Origin: Bacteroidales bacterium | GTDB lineage: Bacteria > Bacteroidota > Bacteroidia > Bacteroidales > UBA10428 | DNA length: 64,000 nt | Reading direction: 5' to 3' | Assembly: GCA_016935615.1 (NCBI GenBank) | Contig: JAFGQO010000075.1 | Location: forward strand, 1-64,000 | Shown: positions 1 through 8,391 of the stretch, one piece after another | How positions within the stretch are numbered: the stretch's first letter is position 1 | Layout of the letters: each line of letters opens with the position of its first letter | Notes under the pieces: model-generated | Told to the model about the DNA's origin: nothing | The model's database searches: none | What the model saw: only the letters and a program-made list of their open reading frames with translations | Translations under genes and position numbers: made by a program

Positions 1-24
1 AATCCGCATGTCTATTGTTAAAAA

Positions 25-59
25 AGCTGTAAAACTTTGTTAATTAAAGTTTTACAGCT
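25..59. promoter_or_regulatory. Perfect hairpin ahead of transposase gene
   Basis: A 14-bp arm at 25-38 (agctgtaaaacttt) pairs perfectly with 46-59 across a 7-nt loop. It lies between the left end and the transposase start. Such structures in insertion sequences can block transcription or translation entering from outside; that role is inference. The right arm also forms part of the subterminal inverted repeat shared with the right end. Confidence 0.6.
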
Positions 60-101
60 AAGGTGTTTTCACCTAAATTGGTGATGCTAACAAACACCGA
101 G

Positions 102-1400
102 ATGAAAATACTAAATAGCCCAGCCATTTCCTCATTTGGAGGACTAAACTTTGTCATAAAAGAGGCAATCAATTTAAAAATCAATAACTTATTAAACTCT
201 AGCTTACCAGCTTTACCCACTCAATCCCGGTTTAATTGGTTTGATATAATCATGTCTTATTGGTCAGTGTTTTTCTGTGGAGGTGATTGCGCAGAAGATC
301 TATCTATTAATTTAAGAAATGGCTTCCGCAATTCATCAGATATCAAAATACCTAGTCCTGACCGAGTTCTAAATCGGATCAAATCATTGTCAAATCCTGC
401 CCAATTCTTTAATACTGAAAGAGGATATAAAGCACATCATTTTTCAATAGCCAGCAGACTAAATCGTTTGAGCATAAAAATGCTATCGCTTTTACCTGGC
501 TTCAATAAAAAGAATGTTGTATTAGACTATGATAATACTATAATTTTCACAGAAAAGGCTGATGCACAAAGAACCTACAAAAAAGAGAATGGTTATTATC
601 CTGGAGTTGGCATGATAGGTAAGTATATAGTCTATTTGGAGAACAGAAACGGCAGCAGTAATGCCCACATTCTTCAGCATGATACCATTGAAAGAATGTG
701 TTCCTTATTACATGAAGCAGGTATAACTGTTGATGTTATAAGGGCAGATTCTGCATCCTATACTTATGAAATAGTTAAAGCAATGGAAAGAAATGCCAAT
801 CGTATATTCATAAAGGCAAGAATGTCACATGCTTTGGAAAGAGCTATAGCTAGTATCAAAGAGTGGAAAGAGATTAAGATTGATAATGATGTTGTACTCA
901 GAGGATCAGCTACTTTCACTCCATTTATTCGGTATGCCAGAGGGAATACTGAGAAAACAGACTCTTTAAAAGAATATCGCATAGTTGTTACCAAACAAGC
1001 CCGCAAAGACGGGCAAATAAATATGTTTACCGGGGAGGCTTATAATTACAGTCCGATATTAACCAATGATTTTGAAATGACCGATGATGAAGTAGTGCTA
1101 TTCTACAATGCCAGGGGAGCACAGGAAAGAGAGTTTGATGAATTGAAAAATGATTTTGGCTGGAACAATATGCCGTTTTCAAAGCTTGAACAGAATACAG
1201 CATTTCTCCTGATCATGGCTATGTGCAAGAATTTATATGTACATATAATTACAAAGTTCTCTGCCCTTGTAAAATTCTTAGCTCCAAACTTCAGAATTAA
1301 GAAATTCATTTTCCGGTTCATTTGTATCCCTGCTAAATGGGTCTGGAACGGAAGAGAAAGAAAATTGCGTATTTATGGACAGGTAGCTTTCAAAACCTAG
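102..1400 (+). CDS. IS1380-family DDE transposase
   Basis: The protein is about 432 residues, full length for the family. Three acidic positions fit the DDE catalytic triad: the first Asp in VVLDYDNT, the second in VIRADSAS, and the Glu in the block reading AQEREFDELKNDFGW near the C-terminus, where the YxxRGxxE...L..D..W pattern is typical of IS1380/IS4-superfamily enzymes. The frame also offers GTG at 63 and ATG at 84, but ATG at 102 (MKILNSPAIS) places the conserved FGGL motif about 13 residues from the N-terminus, as in relatives, so it is preferred. No frameshift or stop is visible, so the element may still be active. It would catalyse cut-and-paste movement of the element. Confidence 0.88.
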   Translation: MKILNSPAISSFGGLNFVIKEAINLKINNLLNSSLPALPTQSRFNWFDIIMSYWSVFFCGGDCAEDLSINLRNGFRNSSDIKIPSPDRVLNRIKSLSNPAQFFNTERGYKAHHFSIASRLNRLSIKMLSLLPGFNKKNVVLDYDNTIIFTEKADAQRTYKKENGYYPGVGMIGKYIVYLENRNGSSNAHILQHDTIERMCSLLHEAGITVDVIRADSASYTYEIVKAMERNANRIFIKARMSHALERAIASIKEWKEIKIDNDVVLRGSATFTPFIRYARGNTEKTDSLKEYRIVVTKQARKDGQINMFTGEAYNYSPILTNDFEMTDDEVVLFYNARGAQEREFDELKNDFGWNNMPFSKLEQNTAFLLIMAMCKNLYVHIITKFSALVKFLAPNFRIKKFIFRFICIPAKWVWNGRERKLRIYGQVAFKT

Positions 1401-1607
1401 TTTTCCAAACTTAACCTTCATCTTCTAATAAGCTTCAATAGATATGGCATTTGCTAATGGAAATTCTATGCCCAAAAACTAATATTTACTTATTAAAAGG
1501 TCTGTTTTAAAAGCATAAGCTACAAGAATCCTGTAAACAGTTTCTAATTAAATCCGATATAGCTGTAAAATAATCTTGAAAAAATGTAATTTTTATAAGA
1601 CATGCGG

Positions 1608-1828
1608 ATATTAGGTTAAATTGTATGGCAAAGCATACTCAGCAACGAAAAAATACTACTCTCCCGCAATCCGCAGGCTTTTATTTCGTTCCCCGGTGAA
1701 ACGATCTTTTTTTGTCCTCAAGGCCGGACAGGTACAAAATTTAAAGATGTATACTCTTATCCTCATGGTGAGCATATTATTTGTATGTTTGTTACATATT
1801 AAACCAGTTGCGACCAATTGATATTAAA
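1608..1828. other. IS flank, no supported gene
   Basis: An open frame of 66 codons starts at 1621, but it lacks a recognisable ribosome-binding site and domain and partly overlaps the region before the next gene; it is not supported. I see no promoter or terminator here. Confidence 0.4.
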
Positions 1829-2587
1829 ATGAGCCAAAAAGTAATACCCATAGCATTTTTCATTATTTCCTTTCTTGAAATTAATGCTCAACAACTGCAA
1901 TTTGTACATCCTGACAATAAGCACATTTATTGCACAGGATATGAGGATCAATACATGACCAGGATCAACTCTCGCTCTGATCTGTCTGATTCCATCAATG
2001 CAATAGTTAACAAACACCTAAAAACAAAGACAAAAGAACATTACAGGAATTTTACGTTTGTTGATGGTTGCATTTATGACCTGAACAGATATATGAGTGA
2101 CCATCCGGACAAAATTTATAAGAATGACTTTCCTTTACCAAAATATGGATTTACATTTTTATGGAGGGATACCACTCTGGGTATCTCGAAGCAATATGTC
2201 ACTTTAACATTAGATCAACTGGGACAGGCAGTATATTTTTCCTTCCCGAATATGACTCATTTTGAAGATGTAAAATTTGTATCACTGGATAAGGCCAAAG
2301 TCATTGCAGATTCCCTGGTAAGATCTGATTCATTTAAATTTGAGGAGTTCAATTGCTTCCTTGTGTATGACAGGTCAACTTCATTACTGGAATGGGTACT
2401 CTGGTACTCCAGACACCTGGAGAAGGACAAATTAATAACCTGTGAAGTATGTGTTCCTTTACCTGAGAATTATCAATATACTCAATCGATCCAAACATTC
2501 TATTTAGCAGATACCGGAGTGATTGAGGAAGATATCATGCCTGTTGTTAAGACTGATTCAACCGGCCACAACAGCAACGATAGGTAA
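1829..2587 (+). CDS. Hypothetical secreted protein
   Basis: The protein has about 252 residues. ATG at 1829 is chosen because it gives a normal signal peptide (MSQKVIPIAFFIISFLEINA then QQ), whereas an upstream in-frame ATG at 1781 would bury it behind 16 polar residues. The mature part is a mixed alpha/beta domain rich in Asp, Tyr and Phe, with no motif I recognise and no C-terminal type IX sorting signal. It contains five Cys residues (including EEFNCF and TCEVC) that could form disulfides in the periplasm. It stands alone between the insertion sequence and a membrane-protein gene. Function unknown. Confidence 0.6.
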   Translation: MSQKVIPIAFFIISFLEINAQQLQFVHPDNKHIYCTGYEDQYMTRINSRSDLSDSINAIVNKHLKTKTKEHYRNFTFVDGCIYDLNRYMSDHPDKIYKNDFPLPKYGFTFLWRDTTLGISKQYVTLTLDQLGQAVYFSFPNMTHFEDVKFVSLDKAKVIADSLVRSDSFKFEEFNCFLVYDRSTSLLEWVLWYSRHLEKDKLITCEVCVPLPENYQYTQSIQTFYLADTGVIEEDIMPVVKTDSTGHNSNDR

Positions 2588-2728
2588 GCAGGGGAAAAAT
2601 GCTTAATTAAAGATGGATACACAAAACAAACATACTATCGGTTTAACGGGAATGTGATTTGGCCGGTTTTCGCCATAAAAAGTAGAATATCAATTCATCT
2701 TTTGATCAAAAATGAATAGCCATCGGAC

Positions 2729-3454
2729 ATGGAAAGAACAGGCAAACAATTCAAGTCAGTTTATACGATCGGTGCAATAGCCACAATTATAGTATTATGC
2801 GGAATTGTCCTGGATATAATTGTTGGCTCATTTACAGTAAAAGATATTACTTTTCTTCCTGACGGGGCGATAGAAAGATTTGCACAATTTAAAAGTAACT
2901 GGTTGTTGGGATTATATAGTCTTGATTTACTCAATGTTATCAATCAGATTATTTTGATCCCTTCCATTTTTGCTATATACATTGCACATAAAAAGATCAA
3001 TGAAGGAATGGCACTGCTGGCATTGATCCTTTTTTTGGTGGGTACAACACTATTTGTAGCCGGCAATACTGCCCTGTCAATGTTCGATTTAAGTAAAAAA
3101 TACTTTTCTGCTTCTTCGGAAAGTCAGATGATCTTAATAGCTGCAGCAGGAGAAGCAATGTTAGCCAGAGGAGCACATGGCAGTCCGGGAGTATTTATAG
3201 GATTTACATTACCAACGATCGCGAGCGTACTGATGTCATATGTGATGATCAAAGGGCAGGTTTTTAGCAAGGCCAATTCCTATATTGGATTCATCGGAAA
3301 CCTGTTGATGCTGCTTTATCTTGTTTTAGTGACTTTTTTTCCGGCTATTGAGAAACATGCAATACTGATAGCCATACCGGGAGGACTGCTGGTAATGACA
3401 TGGATGATAATGTATACAATAAGATTGTTTAAGATAAGATTGACCGAAAGTTAG
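2729..3454 (+). CDS. DUF4386-like integral membrane protein
   Basis: The protein has 241 residues and about six hydrophobic spans: residues 12-33, 51-84, 90-114, 145-172, 183-205 and 209-233. The pattern (an N-terminal span, a long external loop, then a span carrying IPSIFAIYIAHKKIN) resembles DUF4386, a family of small bacterial membrane proteins with no established function. There are no obvious catalytic residues. It is separated from the preceding gene by 141 bp and from the following methyltransferase by 239 bp, so it is probably a single transcription unit. The DUF4386 call is by resemblance and is moderately secure; the membrane location is clear. Confidence 0.65.
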   Translation: MERTGKQFKSVYTIGAIATIIVLCGIVLDIIVGSFTVKDITFLPDGAIERFAQFKSNWLLGLYSLDLLNVINQIILIPSIFAIYIAHKKINEGMALLALILFLVGTTLFVAGNTALSMFDLSKKYFSASSESQMILIAAAGEAMLARGAHGSPGVFIGFTLPTIASVLMSYVMIKGQVFSKANSYIGFIGNLLMLLYLVLVTFFPAIEKHAILIAIPGGLLVMTWMIMYTIRLFKIRLTES

Positions 3455-3693
3455 AATGCTGGCGGTAACACATGTATATGCAATTGCCGGGCACTGCCTT
3501 TGCTTTAAGCTTCGGCGTGCACAAATGCGATAGCAAAAAATATAAAGCAATGACGGATAAGAACGTGGCTCCGAAACCGGCAGATATTCATACAATAAAC
3601 CGTTGGGGTTCATGTTTTATAATCCTGAAACGGAAACGATAAGTAATATAAAATGTTGAGTTTGTAAATGAGTTATATAAAATCGAACCGGAA

Positions 3694-4266
3694 ATGGAGA
3701 ATGCAAAAGTGATAAAAGACAAACCAATGACAAATTTCATTTTCAGGATGATGACAATAGTCATGAGAATACGGGGAATCTTCCGCAATAAAAAGTATGA
3801 AGTTTTATTAACTGGAATTAAAAACGGAAATATAATTTTGGATTATGGTTGTGGTATAGGATTTAATACAATACCTGCTTCAGAGATAGTTGGAGAGAAA
3901 GGCAAGGTATATGCTTTGGATATCCATCCCTTAGCAATTAAAACCGTAGAGAAGAAAATCAGGAAAAAAGGACTGGTAAATATAGATACAATTATTTCAG
4001 ATTTAGATACTGCACTTCCGGATAAATCGGTAGATATTGTTTTATTGTATAATATACTCCCGATGATTAAAAACCGTCCTGTTTTAATAAAAGAATTATA
4101 TAGAGTGTTAAGAATAGGAGGAATTATTGCCGTTAAAAGTGGTTTAGGTATAAATATATATTCAAGAAAAAAAATTAAGACAGAAGATCTGGAAAAACTT
4201 ATGAAAGATAATGGCCCGTTGAAATTAAAAGAGAAAAAGGGGAAATATTATATTTTCGAAAAATAA
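3694..4266 (+). CDS. Class I SAM-dependent methyltransferase
   Basis: The protein has 190 residues. Motif I of class I methyltransferases is clear (ILDYGCGIGFNT, around residues 47-58), followed by an acidic residue at the end of beta 2 (VYALDIHP), motif II-like ISDLD, and motif III after VLRIGGIIAVKSG. The fold is that of the Methyltransf_11/25 group, which methylates small molecules or quinones; the substrate cannot be told from sequence. Length is short for the group and the C-terminal cap is reduced (ends KGKYYIFEK). A broken membrane-protein gene follows 16 bp downstream, suggesting a former two-gene unit. Confidence 0.8.
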   Translation: MENAKVIKDKPMTNFIFRMMTIVMRIRGIFRNKKYEVLLTGIKNGNIILDYGCGIGFNTIPASEIVGEKGKVYALDIHPLAIKTVEKKIRKKGLVNIDTIISDLDTALPDKSVDIVLLYNILPMIKNRPVLIKELYRVLRIGGIIAVKSGLGINIYSRKKIKTEDLEKLMKDNGPLKLKEKKGKYYIFEK

Positions 4267-4282
4267 AAAGAAGTAAGATAAA

Positions 4283-4611
4283 ATGAAAGAAATAAAGATG
4301 TTGGGTTTTCAATTTATATTCAAGCTGTAATTGCCTTTATGTTAATTCACCTTGTGCACAAAATCATTTTTGAGATTCCCCATTTGTTTGATATTGGAGG
4401 TATAGCAGCTATTGTAGTTTCTGTATTTGCAGGTTTGCCTGTTCCATGAATAGTATTGCTTTTTTTCAATATTAAACCTGGACTGATAACAGGACTCATT
4501 GATGGAGCGTTAATGATCCTGTTACTTATTTTGGTTCATGTAATTCCTGCAAAGCCTGACGCCAATAGTATCTGGTGGTACCCTGTATTTCAATGGATAC
4601 AGCAATTTTAA
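4283..4611 (+). pseudogene. Decayed small membrane-protein gene
   Basis: Reading from the frame of 4285 gives a continuous hydrophobic protein of about 108 codons (starting ERNKDVGFSIYIQAV, ending WWYPVFQWIQQF) with three likely membrane spans. It is interrupted by an in-frame TGA at 4447-4449 in the context PVP-stop-IVLLFFN, where a Trp codon (TGG) would restore the frame. The nearest ATG (4283) is in another frame and terminates after 15 codons, so a frameshift at the start is also likely. It lies 16 bp after the methyltransferase gene. A decayed gene fits best; stop-codon recoding is unlikely because other genes here end normally at TGA. Confidence 0.6.
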
Positions 4612-4712
4612 TTGTATATTTCCGTGTTTTAGACCGGATTAAGTTTGATTAAATAGTATGGCTCAACTTCATATAATATTGTTCTAAGAGAAAACCAGGC
4701 TTTTCATATATT

Positions 4713-4720
4713 TAACTTTG
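4713..4720 (+). promoter_or_regulatory. Bacteroidota -7 box (TAACTTTG)
   Basis: TAACTTTG matches the Bacteroidota -7 consensus TAnnTTTG exactly and lies 36 bp before the ATG at 4757. No TTG is seen at the expected -33 position, so this is a half-supported promoter. Confidence 0.45.
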
Positions 4721-4756
4721 GCAACAAACAAAGTGGAAACATAATACTTCAGGGTT

Positions 4757-5353
4757 ATGGCTACTGATATAAGAAAAATAATTGACAATCTCCTTAAATT
4801 CTATGATTTTAATGATCAGACCATCATTTCAGTTGGTTCCGGAGGTGGCCAATTTATTGAGTATGGTCGTAATTCACGACAGGTTATTGCCATTGACAAT
4901 GATGAGGAGGCATTAAGCAGACTCGAAAATGCTTTACTGAATTTGCAGTTTAAGGATAAATTCACTCTTATTCATTCTGATTTTTATGAAGTTCATAAGA
5001 AAGGGGACGTTGTGTTATTTGAGTTTTGCCTTCATGAAATGAAAGATACGGAAGCAGCCATAAATCATGCTTTAACCATGGCTCCTGATATCCTAGTAAG
5101 TGACCACTGGCCCAATTCGGAATGGGCATATATTGTTGATGAAAAGGAAAAAGTAATAAACAGTTGGAAAGCCCTGGAAAGTTATAAATTGAAGAAAGTT
5201 CAACGATACGACACCCTTCAATTCTTTCATGATTATGAAGAGCTCTATCAAAAAGTTAAAGTCCAGGGAAAAAACTCAATCAACAGAATAAAACGGTTTA
5301 AGGATAAAAAAGATTTCACAATACCAATGTCTTATGGATTTGCTTTGATTTGA
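4757..5353 (+). CDS. SAM-dependent methyltransferase-like protein
   Basis: The protein has 198 residues. It carries a degenerate but readable class I motif I (IISVGSGGGQFIEYG, about residues 24-38), a second-strand acidic end (VIAIDNDEEAL), and a fourth-strand motif (VVLFEFCLHEM, about residues 84-94) of the kind found in Methyltransf_23/31 proteins. The C-terminal part is basic and Lys-rich. The substrate is unknown. It is unrelated in sequence to the methyltransferase at 3694 beyond the fold. The start is supported by a -7 box 36 bp upstream. It stands alone in a loosely packed accessory region. Confidence 0.72.
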   Translation: MATDIRKIIDNLLKFYDFNDQTIISVGSGGGQFIEYGRNSRQVIAIDNDEEALSRLENALLNLQFKDKFTLIHSDFYEVHKKGDVVLFEFCLHEMKDTEAAINHALTMAPDILVSDHWPNSEWAYIVDEKEKVINSWKALESYKLKKVQRYDTLQFFHDYEELYQKVKVQGKNSINRIKRFKDKKDFTIPMSYGFALI

Positions 5354-5375
5354 TGCTGTTGTATTGTTGAGTATT

Positions 5376-5522
5376 ATGATAAATAAGTTGCCAGTTGTCA
5401 ATAAGAGGAATACTACAATAAATGCAATTTATATTTTTAACGACTTTCCCGATAGTATGAAAAATATGTTTGAAGATGCGGCCATCGAGGTTGACCGAAG
5501 GGTGAATGAGCTGAGTCGTTAA
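5376..5522 (+). CDS. Possible 48-residue ORF
   Basis: An ATG-to-TAA frame of 48 codons begins 22 bp after the methyltransferase gene. The C-terminal half (MFEDAAIEVDRRVNELSR) looks like a real amphipathic helix with normal codon use, while the N-terminal half is nondescript and there is no good ribosome-binding site. It may be a small gene or the surviving tail of a deleted one. I do not recognise a family. Confidence 0.25.
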   Translation: MINKLPVVNKRNTTINAIYIFNDFPDSMKNMFEDAAIEVDRRVNELSR

Positions 5523-5641
5523 AACATAAACCTGTTTTCATCAATTCCATATTTCCCGGCAAATCTGTCAATTCCTGATTTTTTATTCATAACTTGCTCA
5601 TAATCATCCTCATTACTATGTCAAACCAAATCCTATCCATT

Positions 5642-6424
5642 ATGAAAACCAAGGCATTTGTGCTCATCGCTTCTTTTATAGGAGGTGCTTTCTTTTCACT
5701 CCATGCTTCAGATACATACAACCATGTAACAGTATCCGGTCTGCAAACTGATAATATAAAAACCGAAGCTTCTGTACTGAAACATTTTGATATCAGAGCA
5801 GGCTTTATGGCTTATTGCACCAGAGATCAGGACTTTTACGGGCATATCGAAGAAGTACATCTTGAAAATGGAAGTAAGACAACATGTTTTAATGGTTCCG
5901 GCACTTTAACCGGTCCGACAATAGGTTTTACCTATTTCTTCAATAATAACTTCGGCCTTTCAGCTGAGCTCAATCCGGTCTCAAACAAAAGAGAAGACGA
6001 TACAAGGTATTTATCTTTTGATACATTAAAAACAGCCCTGTATTCCGCTGAGAGCCATTTTACTTTTTATAAGCTGGGAGCAACCGGCCGGATATCGGGT
6101 GCCGAGTATCCGTTCAAAATTAAACTGACTGCCGGTCTGGGCTGGGCCACTGTTGATGTGAAATTGAAAAAGGAAGAATTCAACAATGATCAATTGGATT
6201 TTGCATTCAATGTTGAAGGCAGGTACGGTAATCCTATGTTTTTTATTCAGAATGAGGTGGCTTTTCCCATCTACAGATCTTTTTATATTTTCGGGCAATT
6301 TGAATACGTATATTTTCCTTTTAAAGAAATAAAATTAGCAGACAGGGATGCATACATCGTTATCTATAAAAATGTAAATCTGGGAGGTTCTGCTTTTAAG
6401 ATCGGCTTGGGTTTTGAGTTTTAA
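5642..6424 (+). CDS. Outer-membrane beta-barrel protein
   Basis: The protein has about 260 residues. ATG at 5642 gives a signal peptide (MKTKAFVLIASFIGG...LHAS); the upstream ATG at 5594 only adds a hydrophobic 16-residue extension. After it, alternating hydrophobic strands with aromatic ends dominate (GPTIGFTYFFNNNFGL, FYIFGQFEYVYF, GSAFKIGLGFEF), and the protein ends in Phe, the usual recognition end for outer-membrane barrel assembly. It resembles the OmpW/porin-family barrels of about 8-10 strands. The cargo is unknown. It has no partner genes. Confidence 0.72.
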   Translation: MKTKAFVLIASFIGGAFFSLHASDTYNHVTVSGLQTDNIKTEASVLKHFDIRAGFMAYCTRDQDFYGHIEEVHLENGSKTTCFNGSGTLTGPTIGFTYFFNNNFGLSAELNPVSNKREDDTRYLSFDTLKTALYSAESHFTFYKLGATGRISGAEYPFKIKLTAGLGWATVDVKLKKEEFNNDQLDFAFNVEGRYGNPMFFIQNEVAFPIYRSFYIFGQFEYVYFPFKEIKLADRDAYIVIYKNVNLGGSAFKIGLGFEF

Positions 6425-6897
6425 TCTTTTCTGCGCACAAAGGATTGTTCGTATTCATTTTTGCAATACCATCAATAAAACCGGAAGAAAGCTGCGTTTA
6501 ATCCTGTTGTATGCATAAGGATCTTTATTTGTTGAGAAAATAAAGCGTTATGTTGGGTGATATGGTGTTCTGGCAATAGCGAAGTTATTGGTAGTTTTGA
6601 GCCTTTTACCCCACACCAAAATCATTATACCGGGTTAGGAAGATACTCTCCGCTCGCCACTGAACTTGTCTGCTTTGCACCTGCCAGGTATTTTTCAACT
6701 GCCTTTCAGCAGGTAAGATCTGCCTGACAGGAAATGTACCACGCTTTTTAGTATCTTTCTGATCAAAACCAAATGCGATGCAACCTGCCTGCCGGTATAC
6801 CCGCCTGTGGTTGGCCGGCACCAAAGACATCATACAGCAGGATCATCGTTCGTAATTTATGGAATCTCCAAAGGATATGCATCATATAAATAAAAAC
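6425..6897. other. Intergenic stretch with GC-rich palindromic tract
   Basis: No gene is supported. From about 6670 to 6825 the base composition shifts to GC-rich with repeated CCTGCC/GCCGG cores (6680-6688, 6716-6731, 6780-6822), like the small palindromes found at 17755, 37709 and 60208. The only long frame here, on the minus strand at 6606-6833, is composed of these repeats and has no protein-like features. Confidence 0.45.
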
Positions 6898-7584
6898 ATG
6901 AAAAAGATATTGATTACTATTATTTTGTTACCGGCCCTAACCTTGGTGTATGGAAACAAAGACGACTTTAAAAAGCCTGATTACAATAAGATTAAAAAAG
7001 TGATTACAGACAAGGAATCACAATTTTACTATCCATTATTGTTAGAGAGGTATAAAAATTCCGATACTACTCTTACTATACAGGATTTCAGGGTTCTTTA
7101 TTATGGGTTTCTTTTCAATGATTCTTATTCTGCCTATGGAAATTCTGACTATGTTGACAGTGTGAATAATATAATCTATAAGGATACTTTGACAACGGGT
7201 GATTATAAGGAAATCATTAGATACGAAAAGCTTATACTGGATGTATTCCCCTTCAATTTGCGAGATTTGAACATGCTGGCAAATTCTTATTATCAACTCG
7301 GGGACACACTTTCAACAATTCAAACTGATTTTAAATTGCATAGAATTGTCAATACAATTATGTCAACCGGAGATGGTGAAAGTGAGAAGACCGCGTGGCA
7401 TGTGATCTCAATCAGTCATGAGTATGACATCCTTGGGTATTTTGGATTTCAGTTCGGAGGAAGTCAATCTTTAACAGATAAAGGCTGCGATTATCTTGAG
7501 GTTAGCGAGAATGAGTATGATATTAAGGGTTTCTATTTTGATGTAAACATGATCCTAAGTAAAGAAGCTGAATTATTTAAATAA
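6898..7584 (+). CDS. DUF4919 secreted protein
   Basis: The protein has 228 residues from ATG at 6898, which yields a clear signal peptide (MKKILITIILLPALTLVYG); an in-frame ATG at 6859 would add 13 polar residues. The mature part matches the DUF4919 pattern: a helical N-terminus with PDYNKIKKVI, a central LYYGFLFNDSYSAYG block, and a C-terminal half with WHVISISHEYDIL and FDVNMILSKE. DUF4919 proteins are common in Bacteroidota, with no known function; the helical-hairpin character of the middle suggests a TPR-like fold. It is monocistronic by spacing. Confidence 0.8.
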   Translation: MKKILITIILLPALTLVYGNKDDFKKPDYNKIKKVITDKESQFYYPLLLERYKNSDTTLTIQDFRVLYYGFLFNDSYSAYGNSDYVDSVNNIIYKDTLTTGDYKEIIRYEKLILDVFPFNLRDLNMLANSYYQLGDTLSTIQTDFKLHRIVNTIMSTGDGESEKTAWHVISISHEYDILGYFGFQFGGSQSLTDKGCDYLEVSENEYDIKGFYFDVNMILSKEAELFK

Positions 7585-7810
7585 ATAAACCACGCACAAT
7601 ACAACATACAGCTCATAGTCTGTTTTTATCAATTTGATTGACAAATAGAAATTATTATTAATTTGCATACTATAAATAAAATAGTAAATAACCACCTTCG
7701 CTATGGCTTAGGCGGGTAAAAATGCCGTTCCTGTTCCTCCACCGGCACTATTATGCCCTATAAGAGAACAGATTAACATTAATATTTGGAAATTACAAAA
7801 ATAAACAGAG

Positions 7811-8308
7811 ATGAAAATGAAAAGAACATTAATGATAAAGAGTATAATTCTCGTACTAATATTAATAACGACTGCATGTTATAATAAAAGAGAAGAAAAA
7901 ACGGATTACGATAATGACATGATACTGATCAAACAGACAATTCATAATAGTATAGCTTGGGCGAAGAACAAAGATTTAAATTTACTGTATAGTGTTATTG
8001 CAGATGATACAGCATTTCTCGAAATTCATCCGGACAATAGTATTGTGAAGGGTATCTCAGAATTCAGAGAAGCTGAGAAATTCTGGATGCATCCTGACTT
8101 TAAGGCAATAAGATATGAGATCAAAGATCTTACTATACAAATTTCCCAATGTGGCACTGTTGCATGGTGGTTCTGCATGCTTGATGATATCAACGAGTGG
8201 AAAGGACAACCGGCAAATTGGGAGAATACCAGATGGACAGGAGTATCTGAAAAACGCGATGGGAATTGGGTAATAGTTCAACAGCATTTCTCAGTTGCTA
8301 TACAGTAA
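7811..8308 (+). CDS. NTF2/SnoaL-like lipoprotein
   Basis: The protein has 165 residues. The N-terminus is a lipoprotein signal (hydrophobic ILVLILITTAC, acylated Cys about residue 23). The rest fits the NTF2-like (DUF4440/SnoaL_3) cone fold: a first long helix (IKQTIHNSIAWAKNKDLNLLYSV), then AFLEIHPDNSIVKGISEFREAEKFW, and final strands with WWFCMLDD, TRWTGVSEKRDGNWVIVQQHFS. Such domains bind small ligands or act as enzymes; here they would be tethered in the periplasm or on the outer membrane. No neighbour suggests a partner. Family is fairly secure, function not. Confidence 0.78.
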   Translation: MKMKRTLMIKSIILVLILITTACYNKREEKTDYDNDMILIKQTIHNSIAWAKNKDLNLLYSVIADDTAFLEIHPDNSIVKGISEFREAEKFWMHPDFKAIRYEIKDLTIQISQCGTVAWWFCMLDDINEWKGQPANWENTRWTGVSEKRDGNWVIVQQHFSVAIQ

Positions 8309-8335
8309 TAAAATGAATATTGATTGACAGGTCAT

Positions 8336-8353
8336 AACAAATTGTAATTTGTT
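8336..8353. terminator. Weak AT-rich palindrome between convergent genes
   Basis: aacaaatt-gt-aatttgtt is a perfect 8-bp palindrome followed by TT, lying between the convergent lipoprotein and TonB-receptor genes. It is AT-rich with a very tight loop, so terminator activity is only a possibility. Confidence 0.25.
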
Positions 8354-8391
8354 TTCTGGTTCCCGTTTGAAAGAATAAAATGCATTATTCC

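Larger units (their letters stand above)
4..1607 (+). mobile_element. IS1380-family insertion sequence
   Basis: The element is bounded by perfect 10-bp inverted repeats (ccgcatgtct at 4-13, its complement at 1598-1607); the match continues two bases outward. A second, subterminal inverted pair (ttttacagcta at 50-60, complement at 1560-1570) lies 37-46 bp inside each end and could be a transposase-binding site. One transposase gene fills the interior. Family assignment comes from the transposase. The bases flanking the ends do not form a clean 4-bp target duplication (only three left-flank bases are in the window and one mismatches), so either the insertion is old or the true ends differ slightly. 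Confidence 0.85.

Noticed and set aside
1-1611. 4-bp target duplication of the IS1380 element
   Set aside because: Only three left-flank bases are visible and one does not match the right flank, so no duplication is claimed.
1621-1821. 66-codon open frame after the insertion sequence
   Set aside because: No ribosome-binding site, no domain, overlaps the upstream region and signal start of the next gene.
6606-6833. Minus-strand 75-codon frame
   Set aside because: Built from GC-rich palindromic repeats with no protein-like hydrophobic pattern.
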